From the NCBI RefSeq assembly GCF_000177675.1, contig NZ_ADGX01000069.1, forward strand, positions 1 to 45,313: a DNA stretch of 45,313 nucleotides. Direction: 5' to 3'. Positions 17,426-25,365 of the stretch are shown here, in pieces. The notes below the pieces were generated by a model. It searched no databases and was not told the DNA's origin. It worked only from the letters and a program-made list of their open reading frames with translations. The stretch's first letter is position 1. Each line of letters opens with the position of its first letter. The stretch comes from Parafrankia sp. EUN1f (GTDB lineage: Bacteria; Actinomycetota; Actinomycetes; Frankiales; Frankiaceae). The position numbers and the translations under genes are program-made.

Positions 17426-19022
17426 ACACGCCCCCTTCGTGGTCGGTTGCTGTGGCATCGTCGCCTACCGGCAGCGAGACGCCGAACGCCGCCCCGCCCT
17501 CCGGGGCGTGGCCGGCGAAGGGGGTGCCACCGAGCCGGCGGGTCAGGCCGGCGACCAGCGCGAGACCCACCCCGGTCAAGACCGGCCGCCGGCCGCGGTA
17601 ACGCTCGAACAGCGCCGAACGCTCGAAGGCGACAGCGAGGTCGTCGTCGGTGAGGCCGGGACCACCGTCACGGACCTCGATCACGGCGGCGACCGGGTCC
17701 GCGCGCAGCGCGATCACCACCGGCTGGCCGGCCGGCACCACCCGCAGGGCGTTCTCGGCCAGGCCGTCCACGATCTGGCGGAACCGCATCGGATCGGTGC
17801 GGGCGGGCACCGGCGCGCCGGGCAGCTCGACCCCGAGACGGACACCGGCAGCCTCGCAGCGGGGGCGCCAGACCGCCGCCGCCTCGGACATCAGTGCCCG
17901 CAGGTCGACCTCGGCGAGATCGACACGGAAGTCGTCGGCGCCGAGGCGGGCCAGGTCGAGCAGGTCGCTGACCAGCCGGTCCAGGCGCTGGGCCTCGCCG
18001 AGAATGATGCGCCCGGTGCTGGTGACGTCGTCCGGTTCGGTCACGCCGTCCGCGAGGGCCTCGGCGAAGCCCCGCACCGCGGTCAGCGGTGTGCGCAGCT
18101 CGTGCGAGACGGACAGCAGGAACCTGCGCTGGCGGTCCTCGCTCTCGGCGAGCGCGGCGGCGAGACCGTCGAGCGCCGCGCCGACGTCCGCGACCTCCGC
18201 CGGCCCTGAGCGGACGGTCACCGTCTCCGCGACCGCCCGCCCCGGACGGCCCACCCGCCCCGGCCCTCCCAACCACCCGGGACGGCCCAGCCACCCCGGA
18301 CCTCCCGCCCGCTCCGGGGCCACGTGCTCCGAGGCCTTGTGTTCCGAGGCCACGTGCTCCGAGGCCTTGTGCTCCGGGCGCACGGCGGCCCGCGGGTCGC
18401 GGCCTCGGCGCCCCGCGGCGAGCTGGTCCGCCACCTCGGCGAGGCGCCGCAGCGGCCGGGCGAGCCGGCTGGCGAGCAGCAGCCCGACGGCCGTCGCCGC
18501 GGCGAGCCCGCCGGCCAGCGCGACCCCGAACCGCCGCAGCATCGCGCCGGCCAGCTCACCGTTCTCTGTCGCGGGCTGCACCAGCGCGATGGCCCCGCCG
18601 CCGTCGAGCGGCCTGGCCGCCACGATCACCCGCCGACCACCGACCGTGCGCGCCGCGCCGACGTCCTGCCCGGCGCCGATCCTGGTGAGGACGTCCGCGG
18701 GCAGTTCGAGGCCGTGGCCGGCCCCGGGACCCTGGCGGGTGATCGGGCGGCCGTCAGCCGTGACCCGCACGAAGGTCACCCGCTGAGCCGCGATCGTCCG
18801 GGCCACCCCGGCCCTCAGGTCCGCCGTGGCGTTCGGCCGGGCGAACAGTGTCGCGACGACGTCCGCCTGCCGGCCGAGCGCGCGGCGGGCCTCGTCGTCC
18901 GCGGCGCCCCCGACCAGACCGGCGAAGATCGTTCCGGTGAGCGCCACCGCCAGCACCGCGACGGCGGTGGTCGCCAACGCGATGCGCGCGGCGAGGCCCG
19001 CGGGCCGTCGGCCGTCACGCAT
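17409..19022 (-). CDS. Two-component sensor histidine kinase with repeat insertion after HAMP
   Basis: 537 residues from ATG 19022, overlapping the response regulator stop by 8 nt. Transmembrane helix 1 is about residues 11-37, then a periplasmic-type sensor of about 120 residues, transmembrane helix 2 near 165-185 and a HAMP region (RLARPLRRLAEVADQLAAG). The dimerisation domain has SVSHELRTPLTAVRGF with H307 as the phosphorylation site. The N box (GLAENALRV), G1 (RDGGPGLTDDD) and G2 (LTGVGLALVAGLT) are present. Between HAMP and dimerisation domain is an insert with EHKASEHVAS repeats and GGPGWLGRP repeats (about 18240-18380), which may lengthen or stiffen the signalling helix. The signal is unknown. 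Confidence 0.92.
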   Translation of the reverse strand: MRDGRRPAGLAARIALATTAVAVLAVALTGTIFAGLVGGAADDEARRALGRQADVVATLFARPNATADLRAGVARTIAAQRVTFVRVTADGRPITRQGPGAGHGLELPADVLTRIGAGQDVGAARTVGGRRVIVAARPLDGGGAIALVQPATENGELAGAMLRRFGVALAGGLAAATAVGLLLASRLARPLRRLAEVADQLAAGRRGRDPRAAVRPEHKASEHVASEHKASEHVAPERAGGPGWLGRPGWLGGPGRVGRPGRAVAETVTVRSGPAEVADVGAALDGLAAALAESEDRQRRFLLSVSHELRTPLTAVRGFAEALADGVTEPDDVTSTGRIILGEAQRLDRLVSDLLDLARLGADDFRVDLAEVDLRALMSEAAAVWRPRCEAAGVRLGVELPGAPVPARTDPMRFRQIVDGLAENALRVVPAGQPVVIALRADPVAAVIEVRDGGPGLTDDDLAVAFERSALFERYRGRRPVLTGVGLALVAGLTRRLGGTPFAGHAPEGGAAFGVSLPVGDDATATDHEGGVYAGDR

Positions 19023-19872
19023 CGGCGGTGTAGCCGACGCCGCGGACTGTGCGCAGGGGGCTCGCCGGGCCGAGTTTCGCGCGCAGCTGCGCCACATGGA
19101 CGTCGACGGTCCGGCTGCCGGCCGCCGCCTGATAGCCCCAGACCTCCGCCAGCAGGCGGTCCCGGGTGTGCACCAGGCCGGGCCGGCGCATCAGCACCGC
19201 CAGCAGGTCGAACTCGGTGGCGGTCAGGGTCACCTCCCGCTCGCCGGCCATCACCCGGCGGCGGTCCACATCCAGCCGGACCTCGCCGGCGCGCAGCAGG
19301 CGGCCCGGTTCGGAGCCGGAGATCGAGGTCGGGTCCGGGCTCGGGCTCGGGCTCGTGACGGTGCCCCGCGCCGGTGCGTCCCGCGCCGACGCGGCCCTCG
19401 CCGACGCGGCCGGGCCGGACGTCCGCCGCAGGACGGCCCGCAGCCGCGCGACGAGCTCCCGCGGGGAGAACGGCTTGGTGAGGTAGTCGTCGGCGCCGAG
19501 CTCAAGCCCGACGACGAGATCCACCTCCTCGTCCCGGGCGGTCACCATCAGCACCGGAACCCAGTCGCCCTCGGCGCGCAGGGTGCGCAGCAGTTCGCGG
19601 CCGTCCAGGCCGGGCAGGCGGACGTCCAGGATCATCGCGGCGGGCCCGAGGGTGCGCGCGGCGGTGAGGCCGGTCGGGCCGTCGGTGCGGATCTGGACCT
19701 CGAAACCCTCCCGGGTGAGGTACATGCGGATGAGCGCGGCGATGTGCGCCTCGTCCTCGATCACGAGGATCAGGTCGGCGCGGAGATCGTCCCTGTCCGC
19801 GGGCACACGGGTATCCACCGGTTCGAGTGTGCTTGCCGGTGTCGGCAGGACCGACACCGGATGGGCTGGCAC
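19015..19872 (-). CDS. OmpR/PhoB-family response regulator
   Basis: 285 residues if started at GTG 19872; no ribosome-binding site is seen, and a start up to 30 residues later would still give a full receiver domain. The receiver has acidic VIEDEAHIA, phosphoacceptor D83 in MILDVRLPG, and the Lys in LTKPFSPRE. A long Ala/Ser/Pro linker (about residues 150-185) precedes a winged-helix DNA-binding domain (LTATEFDLLAVLMRRPGLVHTR, TVDVHVAQLRAKLG, VRGVGYTAD). It overlaps the kinase gene by 8 nt, a coupled pair. The DUF1501 gene ends 10 nt upstream, so all may share a promoter ahead of 22751. Confidence 0.93.
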   Translation of the reverse strand: MPAHPVSVLPTPASTLEPVDTRVPADRDDLRADLILVIEDEAHIAALIRMYLTREGFEVQIRTDGPTGLTAARTLGPAAMILDVRLPGLDGRELLRTLRAEGDWVPVLMVTARDEEVDLVVGLELGADDYLTKPFSPRELVARLRAVLRRTSGPAASARAASARDAPARGTVTSPSPSPDPTSISGSEPGRLLRAGEVRLDVDRRRVMAGEREVTLTATEFDLLAVLMRRPGLVHTRDRLLAEVWGYQAAAGSRTVDVHVAQLRAKLGPASPLRTVRGVGYTADA

Positions 19873-19882
19873 GACCGGCCGG

Positions 19883-21199
19883 TCAGACGAACGCCAGGCG
19901 GGGAAGGCGTGCGTCCGAGCCGAGGACGACGTCCGCCTCGGTCCCGAGCACGCCTTCCAGCAGGGTCGCGTACACCGAGCGGAAGTCGGTGGTCACCCGC
20001 AGGTCGCCGTCGTCGAGCGCGGTGAGGCTGGGCTGCTCGCCGAAGCAGCCGCCGCGCACCGGGTGGCCCAGGATCAGCACGGGGCCCGCCGTTCCATGAT
20101 CGGTTCCTCCGCTGGCATTGGGTACGACCCGCCGCCCGAACTCCGAGTAGACCATCGTCGTCACGGCGCCGGCCCGCGGGCCGGCGGCCAGAGCCCGGTC
20201 GAAGCGGGTCAGCGCGGCGTCGAGCTCGCCGAGCAGGCGGGCGTGGGTGCCGCTCTCGGCGGCGTGAGTGTCGAAGCCGCCGAGGCTCACCGAGTAGACC
20301 CGGGTCGGCACCCCCGCGGCGATCGCCCGGGCCACCACGTCGAGCTGCACGCCCAGCTCACCGCCATCACCGCCGTCACCGCCGTCATCCCCGGCACCGC
20401 CGGCAGCGCCGGAGTCACCGCCGCCGGGCGCCGCGCCCTCGAGCTGGCCGGAGGTCCCCGCGGCACGCTCGGGGGTGTCGGCCAGCACCGGCCCGAGAGC
20501 GCCGGCGACCGTGAACATGTCGGCCCCGGACCGCGCCACGCGGGCCCGCAGCGGGCTGTCGGCCGGGTCGGGGCGGTACAGCGTCCGCAGCAGCTCCCCC
20601 GCCCGGCCGCCCGGCGCGGCGAACTGGCCGGTGGGGACGGCCGCGCCGACCGCGTGCTCGCCGACGAGCAGTGGCGGGAGCGTCGGCCCGATCGCCAGCG
20701 CGAGCAGCGGATCACCGCCGGACGACCCGGTCCGCGTCGCCGTGGCGTCCAGCCACCGCCCGATCCAGCCGGAGGTGGACGCCGCGCGTGGCGACGCCGA
20801 CTGCCAGATGGCCATCGACCGGAAGTGGCTGTGGTCCGGCTCGGGGTACCCGACTCCGGACACGACCGCGAGCCGGCCCGCGTTCCACAACCCGGCGAGG
20901 CCGGACAGCGCCGGGGCGAGCGCGAGGCCGTCGGCGAGCGGGTGGACGTCCTGGGCTGCCGCGGCGAGGTCGCCGCGGGCGGTGCGGTACGCCGGGTCCT
21001 CGATGGGCACGAGGGTGTCGAGCCCGTCGTTGCCGCCGTAGAGGGTGACGATCACGAGGATGCCGGTGCCGTCCGCGAGTGGTCGCCGGGTCGCCGCGTC
21101 GTGCAGGACATCCCAGCTGACGGCCCCGGCCCCGGCGGCGACGGCCGCGGCCCCGGTCACGCCGGAGGCGAGGAGGAAACGGCGGCGGCTCAGCGGCAT
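19883..21199 (-). CDS. DUF1501 protein with Tat signal (sulfatase/phosphatase-like fold)
   Basis: 438 residues. SRRRFLLASGVTGAAAVAAG is a twin-arginine signal, so export after folding is expected. The body matches DUF1501: ILVIVTLYGGNDGLDTLVPI near the start, GVGYPEPDHSHFRSMAIWQ, SLGGFDTHAAESGTHARLL and the metal-site-like YSEFGRRVVPNASGGTDHG. DUF1501 shares the alkaline-phosphatase-like fold but its reaction is not established. A Gly/Asp-rich repeat (about 20345-20440) is inserted before the last third. It lies 133 nt downstream of a DUF1800 gene, its usual genomic partner. Confidence 0.9.
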   Translation of the reverse strand: MPLSRRRFLLASGVTGAAAVAAGAGAVSWDVLHDAATRRPLADGTGILVIVTLYGGNDGLDTLVPIEDPAYRTARGDLAAAAQDVHPLADGLALAPALSGLAGLWNAGRLAVVSGVGYPEPDHSHFRSMAIWQSASPRAASTSGWIGRWLDATATRTGSSGGDPLLALAIGPTLPPLLVGEHAVGAAVPTGQFAAPGGRAGELLRTLYRPDPADSPLRARVARSGADMFTVAGALGPVLADTPERAAGTSGQLEGAAPGGGDSGAAGGAGDDGGDGGDGGELGVQLDVVARAIAAGVPTRVYSVSLGGFDTHAAESGTHARLLGELDAALTRFDRALAAGPRAGAVTTMVYSEFGRRVVPNASGGTDHGTAGPVLILGHPVRGGCFGEQPSLTALDDGDLRVTTDFRSVYATLLEGVLGTEADVVLGSDARLPRLAFV

Positions 21200-21285
21200 G
21201 GCGGTCCTTCCGGGTCAGGTCGGGGTCGCGGCTCCGGGCCGCGGTTCGGGGTCGCGGTTCGAGGCCGGGGCCGCGGTTCCGGGCC

Positions 21286-21332
21286 GGAGTCGGGAGTCGG
21301 AGTCGGGAGTCGGAGTCGGGAGTCGGAGTCGG
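21286..21332. repeat. 12-bp tandem repeat between DUF1800 and DUF1501 genes
   Basis: GGAGTCGGGAGTC units repeat about four times up to the DUF1800 stop codon; a related GC-rich degenerate repeat (GGTTCGGGGTCGC-like) continues to about 21225. It lies within the putative operon and may form structured RNA. Confidence 0.8.
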
Positions 21333-22751
21333 TCAGGTGACGACGTACTCGGGGGCGAGCAGGGCGAGGGTGACCAGCTGCCGCGGGTCGTCCCGGGCCG
21401 CCGACAGCGCGTCGCGGGTGCGGGTGCTCCACGCCGGCACCGAGAGCAGCCGGGCCGCGGCGTCGACCCGTTCACCGGGCGGGACGTCCGCCACCGCCGA
21501 CAGGTCGGCCAGGCCGGTGACCGCGGTGGCGAACCGGGTCCGGGTCAGGCTCGCCGCGGTCGTCAGCCAGGCGCCGCCGGCCGGCCAGCCACCCACGCTC
21601 GGCGGGACGAACGGGACCTGCCCGAGGCCGCGCAGCACCGCGATCAGGCGGCTCGGCGCCGCCGCACCCGCCGCCCCCGCCCCCGCCGCCGCACCCGGCT
21701 CCGGTACCGCGAGCCGCAGCGCGCGGAGCACACCGACGACGTACTCCACCGGCGGGACGACCAGCTGCCCGGCGGTGGCGCGCAGGCCCGGCGCGAGCAG
21801 CATCGCGCGCAGCGCCGCGCCGGTGTCGAGACCGGGACCGTAGGCGGCCAGCAGCCCGGCGATCGCCGGATCGCCCGGTGCCACCGGTGCCGCGTACCGG
21901 CTCCACAGCCGGGAGCACACCCAGCGCGGGGACGCCGACGCGTGCGTCACGAGGTCGATGACGTCCTCGCCGCCGAGGTTCCCGGTATGCCCCAGCACGG
22001 TCTTGGTGCCGGAGTCGTGCTGGCGGGCCAGCACGGTGAACCGCCCGGACCGGTCGGCCCGCCAGCCGGTGAACGCCCGCGCGGCCTCGCGGACGTCGGT
22101 CTCGCCGTACGCGCCGATACCGAGGGTGAACAGTTCCATCAGCTCGCGGGCGAAGTTCTCGTTGGCGTTGGCCCTGACGTTGCGGCCGGCGTCCAGCCAG
22201 AGCAGCATCGCCGGGTCCTGGGCGACCGCGAGCGTCAGCTCGTCGAACCGGCCGCGGCCGACGCGGCGGAGGATCTCGTTCTGCGCCAGCATCAGGGCCG
22301 GTGACCGCACCTTCTGGATGGAGGTGGCGAAGTGGCCGTGCCAGAAGAGAGTCAGCTTCTCGGTGACCGGGTCGGCGGTCGCCACCATGCGGCGCAGCCA
22401 CCAGCCGATCAGCGCCTCGGTACGCTCCCGCAGGCCCTTCGCGTAGGCGGCGCGGGCCGCCTTGTCAGCGAGGTCCGGGGGTCGGTGATCGGCCTCCCGG
22501 TCGAGGTCGGGTGGTGCCACCGCGGCGGGATCCGGGCGGTCGCGTGCTCGCAGCAGGCTGTCGACGGTCGCCTCGAAGCCGGCCTTCTCGGCGGCGTCGA
22601 GCTCGTCGGGGCGGGCGCCGAAGCCGGCCCGGCGGAACAGCAGCGCGAGGGCCGCCCGCCCCTCGGCCGGGGCCCGCTCCTCGGCCGGGGTGGGTGGGCT
22701 GACCCGGCCCGGCGTTGTGGCGGCTGGGCCGGATGCGGTGGCGAGAGCCAT
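21333..22751 (-). CDS. DUF1800 family protein
   Basis: 472 residues from ATG 22751. Signatures of DUF1800 are LLFRRAGFGARPDELD at the start, KLTLFWHGHFATSIQKV, NENFARELMELFTLGIGAYGE, and the C-terminal VPFVPPSVGGWPAGGAWL. The family is always large, helical and of unknown activity, commonly paired with DUF1501 proteins. No clear signal peptide is seen, although the partner has a Tat signal; either it stays inside or is co-exported. An Ala/Gly repeat (PGAAAGAGAAGAAAP, near 21660-21700) sits in a loop. It is the first gene of a probable operon running through DUF1501, response regulator, kinase and LtrA. Confidence 0.9.
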   Translation of the reverse strand: MALATASGPAATTPGRVSPPTPAEERAPAEGRAALALLFRRAGFGARPDELDAAEKAGFEATVDSLLRARDRPDPAAVAPPDLDREADHRPPDLADKAARAAYAKGLRERTEALIGWWLRRMVATADPVTEKLTLFWHGHFATSIQKVRSPALMLAQNEILRRVGRGRFDELTLAVAQDPAMLLWLDAGRNVRANANENFARELMELFTLGIGAYGETDVREAARAFTGWRADRSGRFTVLARQHDSGTKTVLGHTGNLGGEDVIDLVTHASASPRWVCSRLWSRYAAPVAPGDPAIAGLLAAYGPGLDTGAALRAMLLAPGLRATAGQLVVPPVEYVVGVLRALRLAVPEPGAAAGAGAAGAAAPSRLIAVLRGLGQVPFVPPSVGGWPAGGAWLTTAASLTRTRFATAVTGLADLSAVADVPPGERVDAAARLLSVPAWSTRTRDALSAARDDPRQLVTLALLAPEYVVT

Positions 22752-23110
22752 GGCACCGAGGATGGCGGCGCAACATCAGGAACCGGCGAGGGTCCTGTTC
22801 GGGTTCGGTAAGGATCCGAATCAGCCCATGCCGGGCGCGAGTCGTCCGCGTGACCGTTTCGCCACCCGGATCGGCTGCCGTTCGGAAAACTTCCGGTCCG
22901 TTCCGGTGGCCGACTCCGACCGCCCCCCGTACAGATGTCGAAGCGAGAGTCATTCGACCACACACCGCTACCAATTAGCATACGGAACGCGATGTTCGTC
23001 TTTGGCGAATCAGATGCGCAGCGGCGCCCGGCACGGGATTGTCTGTCATGGCGGATCCCGCCGGGTCCCGCCGCCGTCCCGCTCAGCCTCGTCCAGTGGA
23101 AGGTCGACCG
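22752..23110. other. Divergent intergenic region between DUF1800 and acyl-CoA dehydrogenase genes
   Basis: About 360 nt with no convincing gene. The half nearer the acyl-CoA dehydrogenase is AT-richer and contains TTCGAC (22953-22958), a 17-nt spacer and TAGCAT (22976-22981), a weak promoter candidate for the plus-strand gene, leaving a 5' leader of about 120 nt. Nothing else is recognised. Confidence 0.45.
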
Positions 23111-24277
23111 ATGCACTTCGAACTCACTTCGGATCAGGAGCAGCTCAGGGCCGGGGCGCGCGAGCTCGCCCGCAGCTTCGGGGACGACTACTGGGCGGAC
23201 AAGGACCAGAAGTGCGAGTTCCCGTGGGAGTTCTACAACGCGTTCGCCGAGGGCGGCTGGCTCGGCATCGCCATCCCGACGGAGTTCGGCGGCGGCGGGC
23301 TGGGCATCACCGAGGCGGCGCTGCTGCTGGAGGAGATCGCGGCCTCCGGTGCCGGCATGAACGGGTGCAGCACGATGCACCTGACGATCTTCGGCCTGAA
23401 CACCATCGTCAAGCACGGCAGCGCCGACCTGCAGAAGGAGATCCTGCCCCGGGCGGCGGACGGCTCCCTGCACGTCTGCTTCGGCGTCACGGAGCCGAAC
23501 GCCGGTACCGACACCACCCGGATCTCCACGTTCGCCCAGCGTGTCGACGGCGGCTACGTGATCAATGGCCGGAAGGTCTGGATCACCAAGGCCGGCGACT
23601 CGCAGAAGATGATCCTCATCACACGGTCGACGAAGCGTGAGGAGGTCACCCGTCCCACCGACGGCATGACGCTGTTCCTCATCGACATCGACCGGGAGAA
23701 GATCGACCTGCGGGCCATCCCGAAGATGGGCCGCAACGCCGTCTCCTCCTACGAGGTGTTCATCGACAATCTCTTCGTTCCGGAGAGCGCGCGTATCGGC
23801 GAGGAGGGCAAGGGCTTCAAGTACCTGCTGGACGGGCTCAACCCGGAGCGCATCCTGCTCGCCCACGAGGCGCTGGGGATCGGGCGCGCGGCCATCGAGA
23901 AGGCGACCCGGTACGCCAAGGAGCGGGTCGTGTTCGAGCGCCCGATCGGCCAGAACCAGGGCGTCGCCTTCCCGCTCGCCGAGGCCCAGATCCGGCTGGA
24001 CGCCGCCGAGCTGATGGCGCGCCAGGCCGCGTGGCGCTACGACCAGGGCCTGCCCTGCGGGCCGCAGGCGAACATGGCGAAGTGGCTGTGCGCCGAGGCC
24101 GGGTTCCAGGCCGCCGACCAGGCCGTCCAGACCCACGGTGGGATGGGCTACGCCCGGGAGTACCACGTGGAGCGCTACTTCCGGGAGTCCCGCGTCATGC
24201 GGATCGCGCCGGTCAGCCAGGAGATGGTGCTCAACTACGTCTCCCAGCACGTGCTCGGCCTGCCCAAGTCGTACTGA
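23111..24277 (+). CDS. Acyl-CoA dehydrogenase
   Basis: 388 residues from ATG 23111, with GGAAGG 7 nt upstream; an open frame extends to 23039 but is not protein-like. All family blocks are present: IPTEFGGGGLGITEAALLLE, FGVTEPNAGTDTTRISTFA, INGRKVWITKAGDSQKMILI, VVFERPIGQNQGVAFPLAEA and QTHGGMGYAREYHVERYFRE. The Glu of medium-chain enzymes is absent at the C-terminal site, but GLNPERILLAHE carries a Glu-Arg at the helix-G position used by isovaleryl-CoA-type dehydrogenases. It catalyses FAD-dependent alpha,beta-dehydrogenation of an acyl-CoA; a short or branched substrate is a guess. It is a single gene, ending at a convergent terminator. Confidence 0.93.
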   Translation: MHFELTSDQEQLRAGARELARSFGDDYWADKDQKCEFPWEFYNAFAEGGWLGIAIPTEFGGGGLGITEAALLLEEIAASGAGMNGCSTMHLTIFGLNTIVKHGSADLQKEILPRAADGSLHVCFGVTEPNAGTDTTRISTFAQRVDGGYVINGRKVWITKAGDSQKMILITRSTKREEVTRPTDGMTLFLIDIDREKIDLRAIPKMGRNAVSSYEVFIDNLFVPESARIGEEGKGFKYLLDGLNPERILLAHEALGIGRAAIEKATRYAKERVVFERPIGQNQGVAFPLAEAQIRLDAAELMARQAAWRYDQGLPCGPQANMAKWLCAEAGFQAADQAVQTHGGMGYAREYHVERYFRESRVMRIAPVSQEMVLNYVSQHVLGLPKSY

Positions 24278-24302
24278 GCCCCCAGCTGCCCAGGTCCCGG
24301 AA

Positions 24303-24328
24303 GGCCGGTGGGTCCCCTCCCGCCGGCC
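24303..24328. terminator. Hairpin between convergent genes
   Basis: GGCCGGTGGG (24303-24312) pairs with CCCGCCGGCC (24319-24328), 10 bp with one G-U, loop TCCCCT. It lies between the acyl-CoA dehydrogenase and the opposite-strand hydrolase. Confidence 0.7.
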
Positions 24329-24345
24329 CCGGGAGCGCGCCGGGC

Positions 24346-25179
24346 TCAGGCCCGGGTGGAGGAGACGAACTCCAGCAGGTCGGTGCTCAGGCGTTCCCGG
24401 AAGGTGACGGCCAGGCCGTGCGGACCGCCCTCGTACACCTTGAGCGTCGCGTCCTTGATCAGTTCCGCCGAGCGCTTCCCGCCGACCTCGAAGGGCACCA
24501 CCTGGTCGTCGTCGCCGTGGATGACCAGGGTCGGCACGTCGAACGCGGCGAGGTCCGGCCGGAAGTCGGTCGCCGAGAAGGCTGCCACGCACTCGTAGGA
24601 GCTGCGCAGGCTGGACTGCATGCCCTGGGCCCAGAAGGAGTCGCGGGCCCCCTGCGAGACGTTGCTGCCGGGCCGGTTCGCGCCGAAGAACGGGCCGTCG
24701 GCGAACTCGCGGTAGGCCTGGGCGCGGTCGTTGACCAGGCTGGTGCGGATTCCGTCGAAGACCTCGATCGGCAGGCCCTCGGGGTTGTCGTCCGTGCGCA
24801 GCATGAACGGCGGCACCGCGGAGACCAGCGCGACCTGCGCCACCCGGAACGTGCCGTGCCGGCCGACGTAACGGGCGACCTCTCCCCCGCCCATCGAGAA
24901 CCCCACCAGCGTCACGTCGTGCAGATCGAGGTGGTCGATCAGGGTCGCGAGGTCGTCGGCGAAGGTGTCCATGTCGTTGCCGTCCCACGGCTGCGACGAA
25001 CGACCGTGCCCGCGGCGGTCATGCGCGACGACGCGGTAGCCGTGGGCCGCGAGCGCGACCGCCTGGGATTCCCAGCTGTCCGCGTTCAGCGGCCAGCCGT
25101 GGCTCAGCACCACGGGACGCCCCGTGCCCCAGTCCTTGTAGTAGATCTCGGTTCCGTCCTGCGTCGTCACGGCCGCCAC
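24346..25179 (-). CDS. Alpha/beta hydrolase, non-haem chloroperoxidase-like
   Basis: 277 residues from GTG 25179, preceded by GGAGAAGGGG. The chloroperoxidase/arylesterase subgroup is recognised from [46 protein letters not shown], and the nucleophile elbow GFSMGGGE with S95; an Asp in [11 protein letters not shown] (about 224) and H254 in GGPHGL complete the triad. Members hydrolyse esters or lactones and, in vitro, halogenate through peracid formation; the natural substrate is unknown. It stands alone, with a terminator 3' and the acyltransferase gene ending about 190 nt upstream. Confidence 0.92.
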   Translation of the reverse strand: MAAVTTQDGTEIYYKDWGTGRPVVLSHGWPLNADSWESQAVALAAHGYRVVAHDRRGHGRSSQPWDGNDMDTFADDLATLIDHLDLHDVTLVGFSMGGGEVARYVGRHGTFRVAQVALVSAVPPFMLRTDDNPEGLPIEVFDGIRTSLVNDRAQAYREFADGPFFGANRPGSNVSQGARDSFWAQGMQSSLRSSYECVAAFSATDFRPDLAAFDVPTLVIHGDDDQVVPFEVGGKRSAELIKDATLKVYEGGPHGLAVTFRERLSTDLLEFVSSTRA

Positions 25180-25279
25180 GATCGTCCCCTTCTCCGCGTG
25201 GGTGGGTGAGGGTTACGTCCCCCTCTCACGCTAGGCCCGCCCACGGGAGAACGCGCACCGATCAGGCACCGATCGACAC

Positions 25280-25337
25280 CGCGCAGCCGCCGACCCGGCC
25301 CGACCCGACCCGACCCTGCCCGACCGGCGGCTGCGCG
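25280..25337. terminator. Long-armed hairpin downstream of the acyltransferase gene
   Basis: CGCGCAGCCGCCG (25280-25292) pairs with CGGCGGCTGCGCG (25325-25337). The loop of about 32 nt consists of CCCGA repeats. It lies 30 nt past the stop of the minus-strand acyltransferase and is a likely factor-assisted terminator. Confidence 0.6.
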
Positions 25338-25365
25338 GACAGCCACCGGCCGGCTCAGGCGGCTG

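Noticed and set aside
22409-24988. Open minus-strand frame of about 860 codons across the acyl-CoA dehydrogenase and part of the DUF1800 gene
   Set aside because: It is antisense to a clear acyl-CoA dehydrogenase and lacks any domain; long open antisense frames are expected at this GC content.
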